Shown: positions 26,428 through 35,613 of the stretch, piece by piece | Numbering within the stretch: the stretch's first letter is position 1 | Layout of the letters: each line of letters opens with the position of its first letter | Source of the DNA: VAUL01 sp964603155 | GTDB lineage: Bacteria; Desulfobacterota; Desulfuromonadia; Desulfuromonadales; BM103 | NCBI GenBank assembly: GCA_964603155.1 | Contig: CAZRTZ010000001.1 | Coordinates: forward strand, 62,001-126,000 | Direction of reading: 5' to 3' | Length of the DNA stretch: 64,000 nt | Made by a program: the position numbers and the translations under genes | The notes under the pieces: model-generated | Seen by the model: the letters and a program-made list of their open reading frames with translations, nothing else | What the model was told of the DNA's origin: nothing | Database searches by the model: none

Positions 26428-26634
26428 CTAATCTTTTGAAATATCGTTGATTTGAGTGCCTGGTTCCGATTCGTCCGGCGGTGAGTCGGAAGCAATCCGG
26501 TAACTTTCATCGATCCAGGCGCCAAGATCGATGAGACGGCAACGCTCGGAGCAGAACGGCCGGGCGGGATTTCCAGACCAGGCCGTCGGCTGTCGGCATT
26601 GCGGGCATTTGTACGTGTGAAGTTCGGAAAACAT
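26428..26634 (-). CDS. yacG: DNA gyrase inhibitor YacG
   Basis: 68 residues. Zinc-ribbon CPQC ... FCSERC, with family signatures NPARPFCSERCRLIDLG and WIDESYRI. In Escherichia coli YacG binds GyrB. Here it lies 13 bases upstream of queD on the same strand. Confidence 0.93.
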   Translation of the reverse strand: MFSELHTYKCPQCRQPTAWSGNPARPFCSERCRLIDLGAWIDESYRIASDSPPDESEPGTQINDISKD

Positions 26635-26780
26635 TCTGTCACATTATCATGCCCGCTATCCAGGCAACAAGTCGAAGCGCGCAAGCTGGTTGGTCTCATC
26701 CGGACTGTTTCAGAAAAGGGTTCTTTACATGTCGCTATCGTACGGTAATCTTTATATAAATCATCCTGGAGACAGGTACC

Positions 26781-28325
26781 ATGGATCCAGTGGAACTGCA
26801 CCGGCAGCTTCTCAACCCTGCTCTGTATCCGGATAATCCGTCTGCCGTAACCTTCCGTGAAACCCATATCTCGAAAGTTTACCTGACCGATCATTTTGCC
26901 TACAAACTGAAAAAACCTCTTAATCTTGGCTTTCTCGACTTTTCCACCCTGGCCTTGCGTCAGTATTTCTGTCAGGAAGAAATACGCCTGAACCGGCGTT
27001 TTTCACCGGACATCTATCTTGACGTAATCAACATCTGCCATAGCCGCCAAGGCATCCGTTTCGGCGGCAAAGGACGGATCATCGATTATGCCGTGCGCAT
27101 GCGGCGCCTGCCGGAGGAGCGCATGCTCTCCAGGCTGCTCGAGGCAAATGATCCCGACCTGCCTGTGGAAATGGAGCGACTCGCCGGTCACCTGGCCGGA
27201 TTGCTCGGCCAGGTGCCACGCTGCCTAAATGAGGAAAACAGTGACACGGTTCGCGAAAAGATCGCCGGCAACCTGCAGCAAATCCTCCCTGCCATCGGCC
27301 TGTCGCTCACGCCGGATGCCCACAGGCTGATCTCCTCACGCATGGAGGAGGAGGTTGGACGCCTGGCCGAACTTATCGAACAGCGCGCGGTGCAAGGCTA
27401 CGTGCGGGAAGGCCACGGCGACCTGCACGCAGCGAACATCTGCATGACCGACCCGGTTGCAGTCTACGATTGCATCGAATTCTGCCGGCGTTTCCGGGTG
27501 GCCGATGTCGCCGCCGATCTGGCATTTTTGCTCATGGATCTCGATTTTCGCAACCGTCGCGATCTGGGCGGTATTTTCCTCGACAGCTATCAGCGGCAGG
27601 TGTGCGATCCTGGCCTGGTAAGGCTGCTGCCGCTGTACAAAACCTACCGGGCCCTGGTCAGAGGCAAGGTCTCTACCTTGCTGACTATGGAAACCGATGT
27701 CGAGGCAGAGCTTCGGCATCAATCCCTGAACACTGCCTGGCGTTATTTCAACCTCGCGCTCGGCTACCATCTCCCCCCATCGCTGATCGTGACCTCCGGA
27801 GTGATGGGGGTTGGTAAAAGCACCTTGGCCAAGGCTTTGGCAGAGGCGACCGGTGCCACCCTGTTGCGCTCCGATGTGGTCAGGAAAGAACTGGCCGGAC
27901 TGCCGTCCGATCGCCCAAGTGCCGAGCCGTTTTTATCCGGACTTTACAGCGAGGCGATGAACAGCCGTACTTACGCCAAACTCCTGGAAAGGACCGAGCC
28001 TCCTCTCCGGCAGGGCGGCTCTGTCATCGTCGATGCCGCTTTTAGTCAGGCCGCCGAACGCAAGGATTATTTCGCCCTGGCGAACAAACTTGGACGCCCT
28101 CTCCTCTTTCTGCACCTGCAGTGCCCTCCGGCGGCCGCCCTGGCCAGACTCGAGAGGCGCCAGCAGTTGGGCAACGACCCGTCCGACGGTCGCAGCGAAC
28201 TTTATTCACTTCATGCCGCAGGCTTTGCCGAATTTGATCCAGTGCTGCCGCTCCTTAAAATCGACAGTACCCTGGGCGTCGACTATAATGTTCAGCAGGT
28301 GCTGTGCACACTGCTGCAGTCCTGA
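26781..28325 (+). CDS. Aminoglycoside-phosphotransferase-like domain fused to a P-loop kinase
   Basis: 514 residues. The N-terminal half (1-330) has the kinase-like fold: KVYLTDHFAYKLKKP, GHGDLHAANIC and YDCIEFCRRFRVADVAADLAFL. The C-terminal half (335-514) is a gluconate-kinase-like P-loop protein: TSGVMGVGKSTLAKALAEATGA, then IVDAAFSQAAERKDYF. This pair (COG2187-COG0645) is frequent in proteobacteria, substrate not defined. GGAGACAGGT precedes the ATG. It lies 12 bases before the membrane-protein gene and may be the first gene of that operon. Confidence 0.9.
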   Translation: MDPVELHRQLLNPALYPDNPSAVTFRETHISKVYLTDHFAYKLKKPLNLGFLDFSTLALRQYFCQEEIRLNRRFSPDIYLDVINICHSRQGIRFGGKGRIIDYAVRMRRLPEERMLSRLLEANDPDLPVEMERLAGHLAGLLGQVPRCLNEENSDTVREKIAGNLQQILPAIGLSLTPDAHRLISSRMEEEVGRLAELIEQRAVQGYVREGHGDLHAANICMTDPVAVYDCIEFCRRFRVADVAADLAFLLMDLDFRNRRDLGGIFLDSYQRQVCDPGLVRLLPLYKTYRALVRGKVSTLLTMETDVEAELRHQSLNTAWRYFNLALGYHLPPSLIVTSGVMGVGKSTLAKALAEATGATLLRSDVVRKELAGLPSDRPSAEPFLSGLYSEAMNSRTYAKLLERTEPPLRQGGSVIVDAAFSQAAERKDYFALANKLGRPLLFLHLQCPPAAALARLERRQQLGNDPSDGRSELYSLHAAGFAEFDPVLPLLKIDSTLGVDYNVQQVLCTLLQS

Positions 28326-28337
28326 CAGGTCGTGACT

Positions 28338-28580
28338 ATGCTCTCAAAGCCATCCATCAATCTGAAGGAATCGTGGCTGATCTGCTTTTTCCTGGGCATC
28401 GTCATGCTCAACTTTCCATTTTTGCATATCTTCAACAAAGACCAACTGGTCTTCGGCATCCCCCTGATCATTCTCTATCTCTTTATCGGCTGGCCGCTGT
28501 CGATCATGGTGGTCTGGCTCTTTTCGCGCCACCTCGAGCGTCTGTCTGAAGAGGACGACAAACCGCAGGACCAGGCATGA
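28338..28580 (+). CDS. Small two-helix membrane protein preceding the SLC5-type sensor
   Basis: 80 residues with two hydrophobic helices (WLICFFLGIVMLNFPFLHIF and FGIPLIILYLFIGWPLSIMVVWLF) and an acidic tail. The start at ATG 28338 is preferred over a GTG six bases earlier because of spacing from AGG at 28327. Small subunits of this type (DUF485/DUF4212-like) often precede sodium:solute symporter genes. The stop overlaps the next start by ATGA, so they are probably coupled. Confidence 0.85.
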   Translation: MLSKPSINLKESWLICFFLGIVMLNFPFLHIFNKDQLVFGIPLIILYLFIGWPLSIMVVWLFSRHLERLSEEDDKPQDQA

Positions 28581-31500
28581 TTCCGTTCAGCGTCGTCGCC
28601 ACCCTCTCGCTGTGCTACTTCGGCATCCTCTTTGCCGTCGCCTACTACGCCGACCAGAGGCATCGCGCCGGGGCAAGTTTGATCGACAACCCCAACGTCT
28701 ACTCATTCTCCCTCGCGGTTTACTGCACCTCGTGGACTTTTTACGGCAGCGTCGGCCGGGCAGCGACCAGCGGCATCGATTTTCTGACCATCTATCTTGG
28801 CCCCACCCTCATCGCTTTCACCTGGTGGTTCCTGCTGCGAAAACTGGTCCGCATCAGCAAGGAGCAGAATATCGTCAGCATTGCCGACTTCATCTCCAGT
28901 CGTTACGGCAAATCCGCCATTCTTGGCGCCATCGTCACCGTCTTTGCGGTGCTTGGCATCATGCCGTATATCGCTTTGCAACTGAAAGCCGTGGCCCGCA
29001 GCTTCGAGTTGCTGACCATCCCCCCGGAGCAGCTTCAGCACGGGGCACGCCATTATCTCCCCGGACTGTCGGAACAGATCGACACAGCGCTGATTGCCGC
29101 CGTTCTCCTGGCGATGTTCGGCATCATCTTTGGGGCCCGCCAACTGAATGTTACCCAGCGCAACGAAGGACTGGTAGCCGCCGTAGCCCTCGAATCGCTC
29201 CTGAAGGTGGTGGCTTTTCTGATGGTCGGTGTTTTCGTCACGTTCGGAATGCACGACGGCTTTGCCGATCTTTTCAACAAATTTCTCGAACGATTTCCCG
29301 ACCGCCATCAATTGCTGATGCTCAATACCGCGCAGGTCCCCTACCCCGAGTGGTTCACTCTGATTTTCATGGCGATGATGGCGGTCATGTTCCTCCCTCG
29401 CCAGTTTCATATCATGGTTATCGAAAACTGCCGTGAGCAGCATATCCGCGAGGCGATGTGGAAATTTCCCGCCTACCTGTTCCTGATCAACCTGTTCGTC
29501 ATTCCCATCGCCCTGGCCGGGCTGCTCCATACCAACGGTGCAACTGCCAACGCCGATTTCTTCGTATTGCAGCTGCCATTGGAAAATGGCCACCCCTGGC
29601 TGGCATTGATTGTCTTCGTTGGCGGTTTTTCGGCTGCCGCCGGGATGGTCATGGTCGAATCGGTGGCATTGGCCACCATGATTCTCAATCATCTGCTGAT
29701 GCCGGTTATCCTTCGCTTCTATTCCGGGGCGGCCGATATCTCACGACTACTGATCTATCTCAAGCGTCTCGGCATCGTCACCGTCATCATGCTCGGTTAT
29801 ATCTATTACCGCTTTCTTGGCGAATCCGCCGCCCTGGTGAATATTGGTTTGGTCTCATTCATGGCGGCAGTACAATTTGTACCTGCGGTCATCGGCGGCA
29901 TCTACTGGCGCGGGGCGACCCGTCGCGGGGCGACCGTCGGTCTCATTCTCGGTTTTGTGGTCTGGTTCTACACCTTGCTGGTCCCCTCATTTGTGTCCTC
30001 CGGATGGATGGGCAGCTGGATCATCGAGCATGGGCTGTTCGGTATGGCACTTTTGCGCCCCACGGAACTGTTCGGCCTGACCGGCTTCGATCCCTGGAGT
30101 CATGCCCTGTTCTGGACGATGCTGTTCAACATCGGCAGTTATGTCGGCATTTCTCTTCTGACCGAGCCGATTCCCGCAGAGAGCGAACAGGTCGACAAAT
30201 TCGTCGATGTCTACGCCCGACGCGGCGGTGCGGCCATGCTGCGTCGCATCACCAAGGCTCCGACCATTGTCGAGTTCGTCGACCTCATGGCCAAATTCAT
30301 CGGCGAAAAACAGGCCCATGCCGCCATCAGCGATTATCTGGGTGATCGGGTCATCGACGAGAAAGGGAGTCTCTCCGAGCAGGAACTGCCGAGCCTCAAA
30401 CGTTTCACCGAACTGACTCTGGCCGGTTCGGTCGGTGCCGCCCCGGCGCATATCATCATTGAGAACTACCTCGCCGCGCGCGGCAGCCACATGGAGGATG
30501 TCTTCAATATCTTCGGCTCGGTCACTATCAGTCGTACAGCCAGCCGCGAACAACTCAGCGTCCTTTACGAGGCCGCCCGGGCCGCCGCCAGCAGCGCCGA
30601 CCTGCAGACCGTTCTCGACGACATCCTCAAGATATTCACCGATCAGTTCCGTTTCGACCTGTGTGTCATCCGCATTTTCGATCCGCAAACCAACCTGCTG
30701 ACGGTGCGCAGCCACCGCGGCATGTCAGAGCGTCATTTCAGCGATTCGGACCGCGAACTGTCCATGGAAACCTTCATCGGCGAAGCCTTTCTGACCAACC
30801 GCATGGTCGTGATTAACGACAGTGAAACCATCAGCAAGCAGAAGACCTTCGAAATTGCCCGGCGCGAGGGGATCGCTTCCTTCGCCCACGCTCCGATCAA
30901 CGTCGAAGGGGAGACAATTGGCGTCATTTCGGCGTTTTCACGCACATCCAAGGGGATCTTCACCGACGAATTCATCGAGTTGTTCGGTAGCCTGGCCGGC
31001 CAGGTGGGGGTTGCCTGGCGCAACCACCAGCAGACCGAAAAGATCATGGTCGCCCGCGAGCAGCAGCGTGAACTGGCCATCGCCAAGACTATCCAGCTGG
31101 ATCTCCTGCCGACCGAAACCCCTCAAATCCCGGGAATCTCCCTGGCTGGAATCTGCGTGCCGGCAAAGTCCGTCGGCGGAGACTATTACGATTTCCTGCA
31201 GCAGCCAAACGGTAACCTCGGCCTGGTGATTGCCGATGTCTCCGGGCACAATGTCGGCGCGGCCCTGCTGATGGCGGAAACCCGCACGCTGATCAGGGCG
31301 CGCAACGGTCAGAGTGGTTCGCCGTCGGCGCTGCTGAGGGAGCTGAACAGTTTCTTCTATGAGGACCTCTCCCGGGCCGAGCTCTTCGTGACCATGTTTT
31401 ATCTCGAATACGAGCCACTTAGCCGTACCGCGGTGTTTGCTGCTGCGGGACATTCGCCGCCCCTGCTTTGGCGTTGTGCAACGGACAGTTGCGAGCGCCT

Positions 31501-31807
31501 GGATGTCGAAGGTTTGATCCTGGGCGTGCGCCGCGACTTTCCCTATGAGGAATCGCCTCTTCAGTTTGCTGCGGGAGATCTGCTGCTGCTCTATACCGAT
31601 GGTATCATCGAAGCCTGCAATATGAACGGCGAGTTGTTCGGCGAGGAGCGTCTGGCGGAACTGCTCAGGGAATCCTGCACCTTGCCACCGCGCGAACTGA
31701 TCGACCGGATCTTCAGCGAAGTTCGCCTGTTCAGCGGTACTTACAGCTTTGCCGACGACGTCTCCCTGGTCGTCATGCGCATCGAGGACACGAATAATTC
31801 GCCTTGA
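28577..31807 (+). CDS. Sodium:solute symporter-like sensor with GAF and PP2C (SpoIIE/RsbU) phosphatase domains
   Basis: 1,076 residues. Residues 1-540 are a multi-helix membrane region of the SLC5 type, as in CbrA-like sensors. A GAF domain spans about 668-825 (DLQTVLDDILKIFTDQFRFDLCVIRIFDP ... FAGSLAGQ-type end). A PP2C serine phosphatase domain follows from about 840, with GGDYYDFLQ, DVSGHNVGAALLMAE and FADDVSLVVMRI. A ligand or transport signal could thus control dephosphorylation of the STAS protein encoded next. The domain order is unusual but coherent. Confidence 0.92.
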   Translation: MIPFSVVATLSLCYFGILFAVAYYADQRHRAGASLIDNPNVYSFSLAVYCTSWTFYGSVGRAATSGIDFLTIYLGPTLIAFTWWFLLRKLVRISKEQNIVSIADFISSRYGKSAILGAIVTVFAVLGIMPYIALQLKAVARSFELLTIPPEQLQHGARHYLPGLSEQIDTALIAAVLLAMFGIIFGARQLNVTQRNEGLVAAVALESLLKVVAFLMVGVFVTFGMHDGFADLFNKFLERFPDRHQLLMLNTAQVPYPEWFTLIFMAMMAVMFLPRQFHIMVIENCREQHIREAMWKFPAYLFLINLFVIPIALAGLLHTNGATANADFFVLQLPLENGHPWLALIVFVGGFSAAAGMVMVESVALATMILNHLLMPVILRFYSGAADISRLLIYLKRLGIVTVIMLGYIYYRFLGESAALVNIGLVSFMAAVQFVPAVIGGIYWRGATRRGATVGLILGFVVWFYTLLVPSFVSSGWMGSWIIEHGLFGMALLRPTELFGLTGFDPWSHALFWTMLFNIGSYVGISLLTEPIPAESEQVDKFVDVYARRGGAAMLRRITKAPTIVEFVDLMAKFIGEKQAHAAISDYLGDRVIDEKGSLSEQELPSLKRFTELTLAGSVGAAPAHIIIENYLAARGSHMEDVFNIFGSVTISRTASREQLSVLYEAARAAASSADLQTVLDDILKIFTDQFRFDLCVIRIFDPQTNLLTVRSHRGMSERHFSDSDRELSMETFIGEAFLTNRMVVINDSETISKQKTFEIARREGIASFAHAPINVEGETIGVISAFSRTSKGIFTDEFIELFGSLAGQVGVAWRNHQQTEKIMVAREQQRELAIAKTIQLDLLPTETPQIPGISLAGICVPAKSVGGDYYDFLQQPNGNLGLVIADVSGHNVGAALLMAETRTLIRARNGQSGSPSALLRELNSFFYEDLSRAELFVTMFYLEYEPLSRTAVFAAAGHSPPLLWRCATDSCERLDVEGLILGVRRDFPYEESPLQFAAGDLLLLYTDGIIEACNMNGELFGEERLAELLRESCTLPPRELIDRIFSEVRLFSGTYSFADDVSLVVMRIEDTNNSP

Positions 31808-31881
31808 TTGTCCGGCAGCTGTGCTAGAATAAATTCGCGGTATCGATCTGACCGTAATGAATATATTGCAAGGAGTCGGGC

Positions 31882-32220
31882 ATGAATCTTTTCATCGAAG
31901 ACAAAGGAGTGGCGGTTCTGGTCGCCGTTCAGGAAGAGCGTCTGGACGCGCATAACAGCGGCGAATTCAAAAATCAGATACTGCGCCTGTTTGAAGAAGG
32001 GAAAAACAATCTGATCATCGATCTGCAGGCCGTGCGTTTTGTTGATTCGTCGGGACTGGGTGCCTTGGTCTCCGGCTTCAAAAACGCCAGCTCGCGTAGC
32101 GGCAGCCTCAAGCTTTCAGGGCTGCAGCTGCAGGTTAAATCGATGTTCGAGCTGACCCGTCTGCATCGGGTTTTTGAGATTTTTACCGACGTGGATGAGG
32201 CGTTGACCAGTTTTTCCTGA
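31882..32220 (+). CDS. STAS-domain anti-sigma factor antagonist
   Basis: 112 residues of the RsbV/SpoIIAA type. The phosphorylated-serine loop is VDSSGLGALVSGF (Ser56/Ser57). AAGGAG precedes the ATG. A possible promoter with -10 TAGAAT lies at 31825-31830. It sits between the PP2C phosphatase and the HATPase gene, forming a partner-switching trio; the controlled sigma factor or other effector is not in this window. Confidence 0.93.
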   Translation: MNLFIEDKGVAVLVAVQEERLDAHNSGEFKNQILRLFEEGKNNLIIDLQAVRFVDSSGLGALVSGFKNASSRSGSLKLSGLQLQVKSMFELTRLHRVFEIFTDVDEALTSFS

Positions 32221-32271
32221 GCCGACAACGACCGAAGACAGTTACCGTGGGCTAGCTGGAGTGCATCTGTC

Positions 32272-32694
32272 ATGCACAATGACCGGATCGAAGTAGACAT
32301 CAAGGTTCCCAACCAGACGCGTTATCTGTGTCTGATCGGTCATATTGGCGAGCACATCGCGCTGACGTTAAAACACTACGGAGGCGATCGGGAAAAACTT
32401 GCTTATGAACTGAATCTGGTGCTCACCGAGGCGATTGCCAACGCGATTCTGCACGCCAACGAAGGGGATCCGGAAAAAGAGGTTCACATAGAAATCTGTA
32501 TTCTTGACCGACGTCTGACCATACGCGTCTATGATCATGGCCAGGGCTTCGATATCCGCAAGTTTTCAAAACCCGGTCATCCTCTCGAGGAGCACGGCCG
32601 CGGCATCTACCTGATTCACTCGATCATGGACGAAGTGGTCTACCGCCCGCTTAACCAAGGTCACGTCCTGGAGATGTTCAAGCGGCTTTCCTGA
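32272..32694 (+). CDS. Anti-sigma regulatory factor (HATPase_c serine kinase)
   Basis: 140 residues of the RsbW/SpoIIAB type. N-box ELNLVLTEAIANAILHAN, G1-like VYDHGQGFDI and a later glycine-rich EEHGRGIYLI are clear. It should bind and phosphorylate the STAS protein, releasing or holding a target protein. It ends 18 bases before a strong palindromic terminator. Confidence 0.92.
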   Translation: MHNDRIEVDIKVPNQTRYLCLIGHIGEHIALTLKHYGGDREKLAYELNLVLTEAIANAILHANEGDPEKEVHIEICILDRRLTIRVYDHGQGFDIRKFSKPGHPLEEHGRGIYLIHSIMDEVVYRPLNQGHVLEMFKRLS

Positions 32695-32712
32695 AAGTTC
32701 CGCTCGACCAGA

Positions 32713-32757
32713 CATGCAAAATGGGGGCAGAATTCAATTCTGCCCCCATTTTGCATG
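32713..32757. terminator. Bidirectional terminator, 45-nt perfect palindrome
   Basis: Arms of 22 bases (32713-32734 and 32736-32757) are exact inverted copies around one base; the core is GGGGGCAGAATT/AATTCTGCCCCC followed by ATTTT. It lies between the plus-strand HATPase gene and the minus-strand HAD gene. Terminator function is the simple reading; the stem is unusually long. Confidence 0.85.
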
Positions 32758-32785
32758 CTGAATTACATCCGGCTTGCCTTACTGC

Positions 32786-33406
32786 TCAGCCGTGGAGCCA
32801 CTCCAGCAACTGGCGGTGACTGTCAACCTGCACTTCTGCAGGCAGACTACGACGATAAGCGGCAAAACGCATCCCGGCAGAGAGAGCCGCAGCCTGATCC
32901 AGTTCGGAATCACCGACAAACAGGAGGTTTTCCGGACTGATTTTCAATTGATGGGCGACCTCGAGCAGCATGTCCGGGTAAGGTTTGGGGCGCGGTACGT
33001 CACGACTGGTCACTACGGCGCGGAAGAAGTCGTGCAAGGAAAAATGTGTCAGGATTTCGCGCATGCTGCCGCCACGGTTGGTGGCCACCGCCAGAGGATA
33101 GTTCAAGGCCAGTTCGGACAGGACTTCGAAAAGCTCCGGTTCCGGAGTCATTGCCGGTATGAAGCGGCGAAAGTCAAGCTGACTGGCGGCCTCCAGCGCA
33201 GTGGCCTGGCGTTCCGCACCAAGCAGTATCCGGAACACTTCAGGACTGGCGGCAGTATGGCACAGGTGGGCGCGCTCCCGCTGCTCGTCGGTTACCGGCG
33301 GTTCGTCGAACTGTGCAAGAATGGCGTTGTAGTAGGCCAGGTTTGCGGCACGGCTTTCGAACAGCACCCCATCGCAGTCGAAGACGATCCCGGCTATGCC
33401 GTTCAT
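32786..33406 (-). CDS. HAD-superfamily hydrolase (phosphoglycolate-phosphatase-like)
   Basis: 206 residues from the ATG at 33406, which overlaps the lgt stop (ATGA). HAD motif I is FDCDGVLFES, motif II AVATNRGGS (Asn-Arg in place of Thr-Ser), motif III KPYPDM and motif IV VGDSELDQAAALSAG. A cap domain lies between motifs I and II. Probably a small-molecule phosphatase of the Gph type; substrate unknown. Confidence 0.87.
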   Translation of the reverse strand: MNGIAGIVFDCDGVLFESRAANLAYYNAILAQFDEPPVTDEQRERAHLCHTAASPEVFRILLGAERQATALEAASQLDFRRFIPAMTPEPELFEVLSELALNYPLAVATNRGGSMREILTHFSLHDFFRAVVTSRDVPRPKPYPDMLLEVAHQLKISPENLLFVGDSELDQAAALSAGMRFAAYRRSLPAEVQVDSHRQLLEWLHG

Positions 33407-34185
33407 GCGGCCCTCCCCTGCCGGCGCAGCCAGAGCAGTCCGCCGATGCCGAATAGAATCATCGGCAGACACAATATCTGCCCCATCGTCGCGCCACCCC
33501 ATAAGTAGCCGAGATGCGCGTCGGGCTGGCGGAAAAATTCGACCAGGAACCGGAACGCACCGTAGGCCAGAAAAAAGGTGAAAAACACCGCGCCTGTCGT
33601 TGCCTTGCGGCGGTGCAGCCAATAAAGCAGCAGCAAGAGGACAAAACCCTCCAGAAACGCCTGGTACAACTGGCTGGGGTGACGCGGTTCTGGCCCGGCT
33701 CCCGGAAACACCATCCCCCAGGGGAGATCGGTCGGTCGTCCCCAAAGCTCGGCGTTGATGAAGTTGCCGATTCTCCCCAGACCGAGTCCGACCGTTGCCG
33801 CAGTCACCAGCACATCGCCGACTGCCAGAACCGGCAGGTTCTGGCGACGGCAGAAGATCAGGGTCGCGACAACCACGCCGAGGAGACCGCCGTGGAAGCT
33901 CATCCCCCCCTTCCAGATCTCCAACGCCTCCAGAGGGTGCTGCAGATACCAGGCAGGATTATAGAAGAACACGTAACCGAGGCGTCCGCCGAGCACCACG
34001 CCAATCGCGCAATAAAAAATCAGGTCGGCAGCCAGATCGGCGTTCAGTGGCAAATCACGCAGCCTGGAAAGATGACGGATCAGTGCATAACCGGCAATGA
34101 AACCGAGCAGATACATCAGTCCGTACCAGCGCAGCGCTAAGGGACCGAGATGAATAATAACCGGGTCGATCTGCGGGAAAGTCAT
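33403..34185 (-). CDS. lgt: Prolipoprotein diacylglyceryl transferase
   Basis: 260 residues with seven hydrophobic segments. The Lgt signature GRIGNFINAELWGRPTDLPWG is intact, and the catalytic-region YHPLY-like histidine region is present as HPSQLYQAF. It transfers diacylglycerol to the lipobox Cys of lipoproteins in the inner membrane. It overlaps the upstream pseudouridine synthase by four bases and the downstream HAD gene by four. Confidence 0.95.
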   Translation of the reverse strand: MTFPQIDPVIIHLGPLALRWYGLMYLLGFIAGYALIRHLSRLRDLPLNADLAADLIFYCAIGVVLGGRLGYVFFYNPAWYLQHPLEALEIWKGGMSFHGGLLGVVVATLIFCRRQNLPVLAVGDVLVTAATVGLGLGRIGNFINAELWGRPTDLPWGMVFPGAGPEPRHPSQLYQAFLEGFVLLLLLYWLHRRKATTGAVFFTFFLAYGAFRFLVEFFRQPDAHLGYLWGGATMGQILCLPMILFGIGGLLWLRRQGRAA

Positions 34186-35132
34186 GAGCGTTCCTGATCA
34201 CAAGTACCGGATGCCGCACGCAACCGATCGAGGATGGTTGAAAAATCTTCCGGCAGGTCGGCCTGCCAACAGCATTCAAGCGCACTGACCGGGTGTTTGA
34301 GGCTGAGTTCGCTGGAATGCAACATCTGCCGCGGCACTGACAATTCGTGCCACATTGCCGGTCCGCCGTAAGCCGTATCGCCGAGCAGCGGGCAACCGGC
34401 CTCGCTGAAATGAGCCCTAATCTGATGGGATCGGCCGGTGAGCAATTCTACTTCGACCATGGCCGCTCCGACAAACTGTTCAAGCACGCGATAACGCGTG
34501 ATGGCCGGTTTGCCGCCGCGCGCAACCGAGACGGTGCGGTTGGTCGCATGCCGGCGTGCCAGCAGTGACCGGAATTCACCGCTCGTCTGAGGCGGCGTTC
34601 CCGCCACCAGGGCCAGATAGCGCTTGTCGACGCGATGTTCGCAGAACGCCGCTGTCAGTTGCTTGTGCGCCTTGGGGTGAATGGAAAAAATCAACACCCC
34701 GCTGGTGTCACGATCGAGTCGCTGCACCATGCCGAGGCCGGTCTCGTTCCTGATGCCGAGAAATTTCTGCACGGCAGCGTACAGCGTCCCCTGGAAACGA
34801 GCCGGAGTCGGCTGTGTCGCAACGCCGGCCGGCTTGTTGATGACCATCAGGTATTTGTCCCGGTAGAGCAGGTGTTGCACCTTGAGTTCAAACACCTCCA
34901 GCGGCAACCCGTCGATGTGTAACTCCGCATTCTGCCCGGGCAGCACTTCCTGGCTACAGCGCCGCATCCGGCGTCCGTCGAGATGTACACCGCCAAGGTC
35001 GATCAGGCGCTTTGCTTCACCACGGCTCAACCAGGGCAATTCCGCGCTCAATGCTTGATCAAGACGCATCCCGGTGGTGTCCGGAGAAATCTTGAAACGA
35101 TAGACGCCGCGCGGCAGGACCTTGTCACTCAC
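34182..35132 (-). CDS. RluA-family pseudouridine synthase
   Basis: About 316 residues. An S4 domain comes first (MRLDQALSAELPWLSRGEAKRLIDLGGV), then the synthase domain with catalytic motif VQRLDRDTSGVLIF and LLTGRSHQIRAHF. It isomerises uridines in rRNA or tRNA; the exact site cannot be read. No ATG begins the frame: GTG 35132 and TTG 35138 are both possible and neither has a good ribosome-binding site. Overlaps lgt by ATGA. Confidence 0.9.
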   Translation of the reverse strand: MSDKVLPRGVYRFKISPDTTGMRLDQALSAELPWLSRGEAKRLIDLGGVHLDGRRMRRCSQEVLPGQNAELHIDGLPLEVFELKVQHLLYRDKYLMVINKPAGVATQPTPARFQGTLYAAVQKFLGIRNETGLGMVQRLDRDTSGVLIFSIHPKAHKQLTAAFCEHRVDKRYLALVAGTPPQTSGEFRSLLARRHATNRTVSVARGGKPAITRYRVLEQFVGAAMVEVELLTGRSHQIRAHFSEAGCPLLGDTAYGGPAMWHELSVPRQMLHSSELSLKHPVSALECCWQADLPEDFSTILDRLRAASGTCDQERS

Positions 35133-35172
35133 GATCAAACAACCGATGGCAATGATTCAGGGGGCCTAATTC

Positions 35173-35553
35173 TTGACAAACACGATTGACCTGTTAACAT
35201 AAAGACAAATGACGCTCTTTGACTTTCTCTGGAATAACCGACGTTGTCCATCAGTCTTGGTCAACCAACGCTAACAAGCCTCCCAGGCACGACCGTGGTG
35301 AGCCTGCCCGCCCCCGAGCGGGACGCCTGAAGCGGAATCCCGGGACACGCTGTACCTTTCGACCGGATCAAGGACAACGCCGGTATTCCGGAGATGAATT
35401 TAAAGCCTGGCAATGCCTGGCGCCACAAAAGGATCTGTGCATCCAGCCCGGTGGCTACAGCTTCAGGGAAGGACAGGATCACCCGGCAAGCGGCGGACAG
35501 CGCAGTGCCAGTGCCATACAAGAAGGCCCCGTTCAGAGCGAGCGGGGCCTTTT
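35173..35553 (+). ncRNA. Putative standalone structured RNA, about 345 nt
   Basis: A gene-free stretch of 480 bases holds a promoter-like TTGACA (35173-35178) with TAACAT (35195-35200) 16 bases on, predicting a start near 35207. A strong terminator follows at 35523-35553: stem AAGGCCCCG/CGGGGCCTT with T-rich tail. Between them are several short hairpins (CCCGC/GCGGG near 35310, CAGGC/GCCTG near 35285). The next plus-strand gene is absent, so this is not an mRNA leader. I find no tmRNA, RNase P, SRP or 6S landmarks. Reading frames here have no recognisable protein. Confidence 0.5.
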
Positions 35554-35613
35554 GCTTTGGTCATGCCTCAACCGGCTGCACGGAGGTGAGGCTTAAGCCC
35601 CGCCGGTATCGGT

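Noticed and set aside
35207..35553. Known RNA such as tmRNA, RNase P RNA or 6S RNA in the ihfB-side gap
   Set aside because: No tRNA-like 3' end or CCA, no GAGGAAAGTCC-type core and no 6S-like closed bubble were seen.
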